Source: JBAWVR01 sp964583845
GTDB taxonomy: Bacteria > Patescibacteriota > Minisyncoccia > Phycocordibacterales > GWA1-40-21
Reading direction: 5' to 3'
Length of the DNA stretch: 21,932 bases
Assembly: GCA_964583845.1 (NCBI GenBank)
Contig: CAZOXG010000013.1
Location: forward strand, 1-21,932
Shown here: piece after piece, positions 20,829-21,932 of the stretch
Layout: each line of letters begins with the position of its first letter
Numbering within the stretch: position 1 is the stretch's first letter
Notes under the pieces: model-generated
Seen by the model: the letters and a program-made list of their open reading frames with translations, nothing else
What the model was told of the DNA's origin: nothing
The model's database searches: none
Program-made: the position numbers and the translations under genes

Positions 20829-20926
20829 CACTCGGGCTTCGATCCCTACACGCGAGTGCTACCTAGCACTCGCTCCACGGAGCATAATAAAAAAGACACC
20901 CGGTTGGGTGCTTTTCTATTATGCTC
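20829..20926 (+). repeat. T-arm-like/terminator module F with two hairpins
   Basis: GGGCTTCGATCCCTACA is followed by a perfect 10-bp hairpin (GCGAGTGCTA-CC-TAGCACTCGC, 20852-20873) and the long inverted repeat GAGCATAATA ... TATTATGCTC (20880-20926) with the inner ACACCC-GGTT-GGGTGC terminator. The second part is nearly identical to module B. CACTCG at 20829-20834 could pair instead with CGAGTG at 20853-20858, so the first hairpin has an alternative fold. Confidence 0.8.
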
Positions 20927-21029
20927 GCTTGGAGAGACAAAATACGAACTATGAAATGGGAAGAGATGTTTCCATATCCTTCTGTTTCTTTACAACAAAG
21001 TCGTCAGTTATTAGCACTAATTTAAATAT

Positions 21030-21422
21030 ATGGCACCTACAATGAAACAAAAAAAAGCTTTAGAAATAATGGTTGAAAATGGTGGAAATGCGAGTCGAGC
21101 AATGATTGATGCCGGTTATTCCATTAACACAGCTAAAAATCCCAGCAAACTAACTAGTAGTGTTGGTTTTATAAAGTTGTGTGAGGAAAAAGGTTTAACA
21201 GATGATTTGCTTTTAAACGCCCTCGTAGAAGACATAAAAAAGAAGAAAGGAAATAGAAAAGCCGAGATAGAGCTTGGATTTAAGATAAAAGGTAGATTGG
21301 TCCAAAAAACAGATATAACGAGTAATGAAAAACAAATTTCTCTTTCTACTATTGCACCTGAGGATTGCTTAAAAATAAAACAAGCTATTAGAGGTATTTG
21401 TAATCATGATAATCAGTGTTAA
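21030..21422 (+). CDS. Phage terminase small subunit-like / helix-turn-helix protein
   Basis: A 130-residue protein. The N-terminal part (KQKKALEIMVENGGNASRAM, then IDAGYSINTAKNPSKLTSS) is the typical start of phage terminase small subunits: a helix, 'GGNASRAMIDAGYS' as the helix-turn-helix, then 'xxxKLxxS'. In phages it recognises the packaging site. The middle is lysine-rich (VEDIKKKKGNRKAEIELGFK) and the C-terminus carries two cysteines (ICNHDNQC). No terminase large subunit is visible within the window. It is convergent with the FtsK gamma-like gene, 6 nt apart. Alternatives are any small DNA-binding protein of mobile-element origin. Confidence 0.6.
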   Translation: MAPTMKQKKALEIMVENGGNASRAMIDAGYSINTAKNPSKLTSSVGFIKLCEEKGLTDDLLLNALVEDIKKKKGNRKAEIELGFKIKGRLVQKTDITSNEKQISLSTIAPEDCLKIKQAIRGICNHDNQC

Positions 21423-21428
21423 TTGTCG

Positions 21429-21779
21429 TTATTCCTTATTAAGCACTTCTCTCGGTTTACTTCCCAAACTTTGTCCAATGATACCGTTTTTTTCTAACAT
21501 ATCCATTAATGTAGCAGCCCGAGCATAACCGACTCCTAGTTTTCTTTGGATAAATGATGTAGATGCCTTTCCAGCTTTTAGTACTTCCAATTTCGCTTTT
21601 TCGTATAGTTCATCTGTGGTTCGGCCATCGATTGTAGTGATACCATCATCATTACTATTTTTTAAAAACAACATAATGTCTGTGTATTGTAGATTCTGAC
21701 GTTTAAGAATAACCTCTATTTTTTCAGATAGCTCATCAATTTTTTCTTCTAGTCTTTTTATATCGGCTTTTGAATCCAT
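21429..21779 (-). CDS. Free-standing FtsK gamma (winged-helix) domain protein with N-terminal coiled coil
   Basis: A 116-residue protein. Residues 55-113 (TDELYEKAKLEVLKAGKAST, SFIQRKLGVGYARAATLMDM and LEKNGIIGQSLGSKPREVL) match the FtsK/SpoIIIE gamma domain, whose winged helix reads polar DNA sequences (KOPS/SRS) and contacts XerD. The key pattern QRKLGVGYARAA corresponds to QRxLxIGYNRAA. There is no motor (Walker) domain: instead residues 4-29 form a short coiled coil (DIKRLEEKIDELSEKIEVIL), followed by a linker. So this is a DNA-binding protein built on the FtsK gamma fold, not a translocase. TATAAT 6 nt before the ATG suggests leaderless transcription; that box overlaps the upstream gene's stop. 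Confidence 0.85.
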   Translation of the reverse strand: MDSKADIKRLEEKIDELSEKIEVILKRQNLQYTDIMLFLKNSNDDGITTIDGRTTDELYEKAKLEVLKAGKASTSFIQRKLGVGYARAATLMDMLEKNGIIGQSLGSKPREVLNKE

Positions 21780-21785
21780 ATACTA

Positions 21786-21791
21786 ATTATA
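21786..21791 (-). promoter_or_regulatory. -10 box of the FtsK gamma-like gene, leaderless
   Basis: TATAAT on the minus strand, 6 nt before the ATG at 21779. It overlaps the TAA stop of the preceding gene, allowing expression apart from that gene. Confidence 0.65.
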
Positions 21792-21932
21792 CTCTCTTTT
21801 CTTTTTCCAACAATTCATTATATAAATCAATAAGTGATTGGGGATCTTGTTTGGAGTATTTTAAGTGGTTTTCTAACTCCTTTCTTATATCTTCTGATGT
21901 AACTTTATAACCAAGCCATTTTTTAATTAGAT
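21787..21932 (-). CDS. 3' end of an unidentified gene (runs off the right edge)
   Basis: An open frame enters from the right edge and ends at TAA (21787-21789). The 47 visible residues begin LIKKWLGYKVTSEDIRKELE and end in a charged helical stretch (SLIDLYNELLEKEKRV). No family can be recognised from this part. It lies 7 nt upstream of the FtsK gamma-like gene on the same strand, so the two may be cotranscribed in addition to the local promoter. Confidence 0.55.
   Translation of the reverse strand, partial: LIKKWLGYKVTSEDIRKELENHLKYSKQDPQSLIDLYNELLEKEKRV

Noticed and set aside
13905..20926. CRISPR array made of the repeated modules
   Set aside because: The modules are kilobases apart with genes between them, differ in sequence and end in terminators; no Cas gene is present.

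Overview
The window looks like part of a Candidate Phyla Radiation (Candidatus Patescibacteria-type) genome. It is AT-rich and densely packed, with short simple proteins, many genes not recognisable from sequence alone, and remnants rather than complete biosynthetic pathways. TGA is used as a stop (18708, 10791), so the code is the standard bacterial one and not the TGA=Gly code of Gracilibacteria/Absconditabacteria. The phylum assignment is inference. No rRNA, complete tRNA, CRISPR array or insertion sequence was found, and no stretch over 300 bases lacks a gene.

Left part (1-13.1 kb): a minus-strand Fe-S assembly cluster (cysteine desulfurase, then IscU-like scaffold, then a flavin reductase running off the left edge) broken up by dispersed palindromic repeats, one of which lies in frame inside the desulfurase gene. 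Next come a membrane-anchored thioredoxin-fold protein, a Nudix-like protein that has lost its catalytic glutamates, a U32 family Fe-S protein, a true Nudix hydrolase, a methyltransferase, PurF, an oleate hydratase-like flavoprotein, a P-loop kinase, a protein with a duplicated domain, two tiny membrane proteins, a SOUL haem-binding protein with an internal tandem repeat, and a DUF2177 membrane protein.

Right part (13.1-21.9 kb): a TspO-like protein and a string of mostly single-gene units (CheR-like methyltransferase, nucleotidyltransferase, HD hydrolase, a small membrane protein, a DUF2892 fusion, an ECF sigma factor coupled to a membrane protein, a secreted protein, and an APH-type kinase). 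A recurrent module separates many of these units. It consists of a tRNA T-arm-like sequence (GGTTCRANYCC) followed by a rho-independent terminator, always on the + strand, in six copies forming three related pairs. The right edge has a phage terminase-small-subunit-like ORF and a free-standing FtsK gamma DNA-binding domain.

Two genome-scale signals stand out. First, at least ten genes have an extended -10 promoter (TGnTATAAT type) ending 6-8 nt before the ATG, which predicts leaderless mRNAs; in several cases this decides the start codon. Second, only two genes (3743-4273 and 10791-11294) have long leaders with strong Shine-Dalgarno sequences. Both look richer in GC than their neighbours and have their own terminators, which suggests a separate origin or mode of expression.
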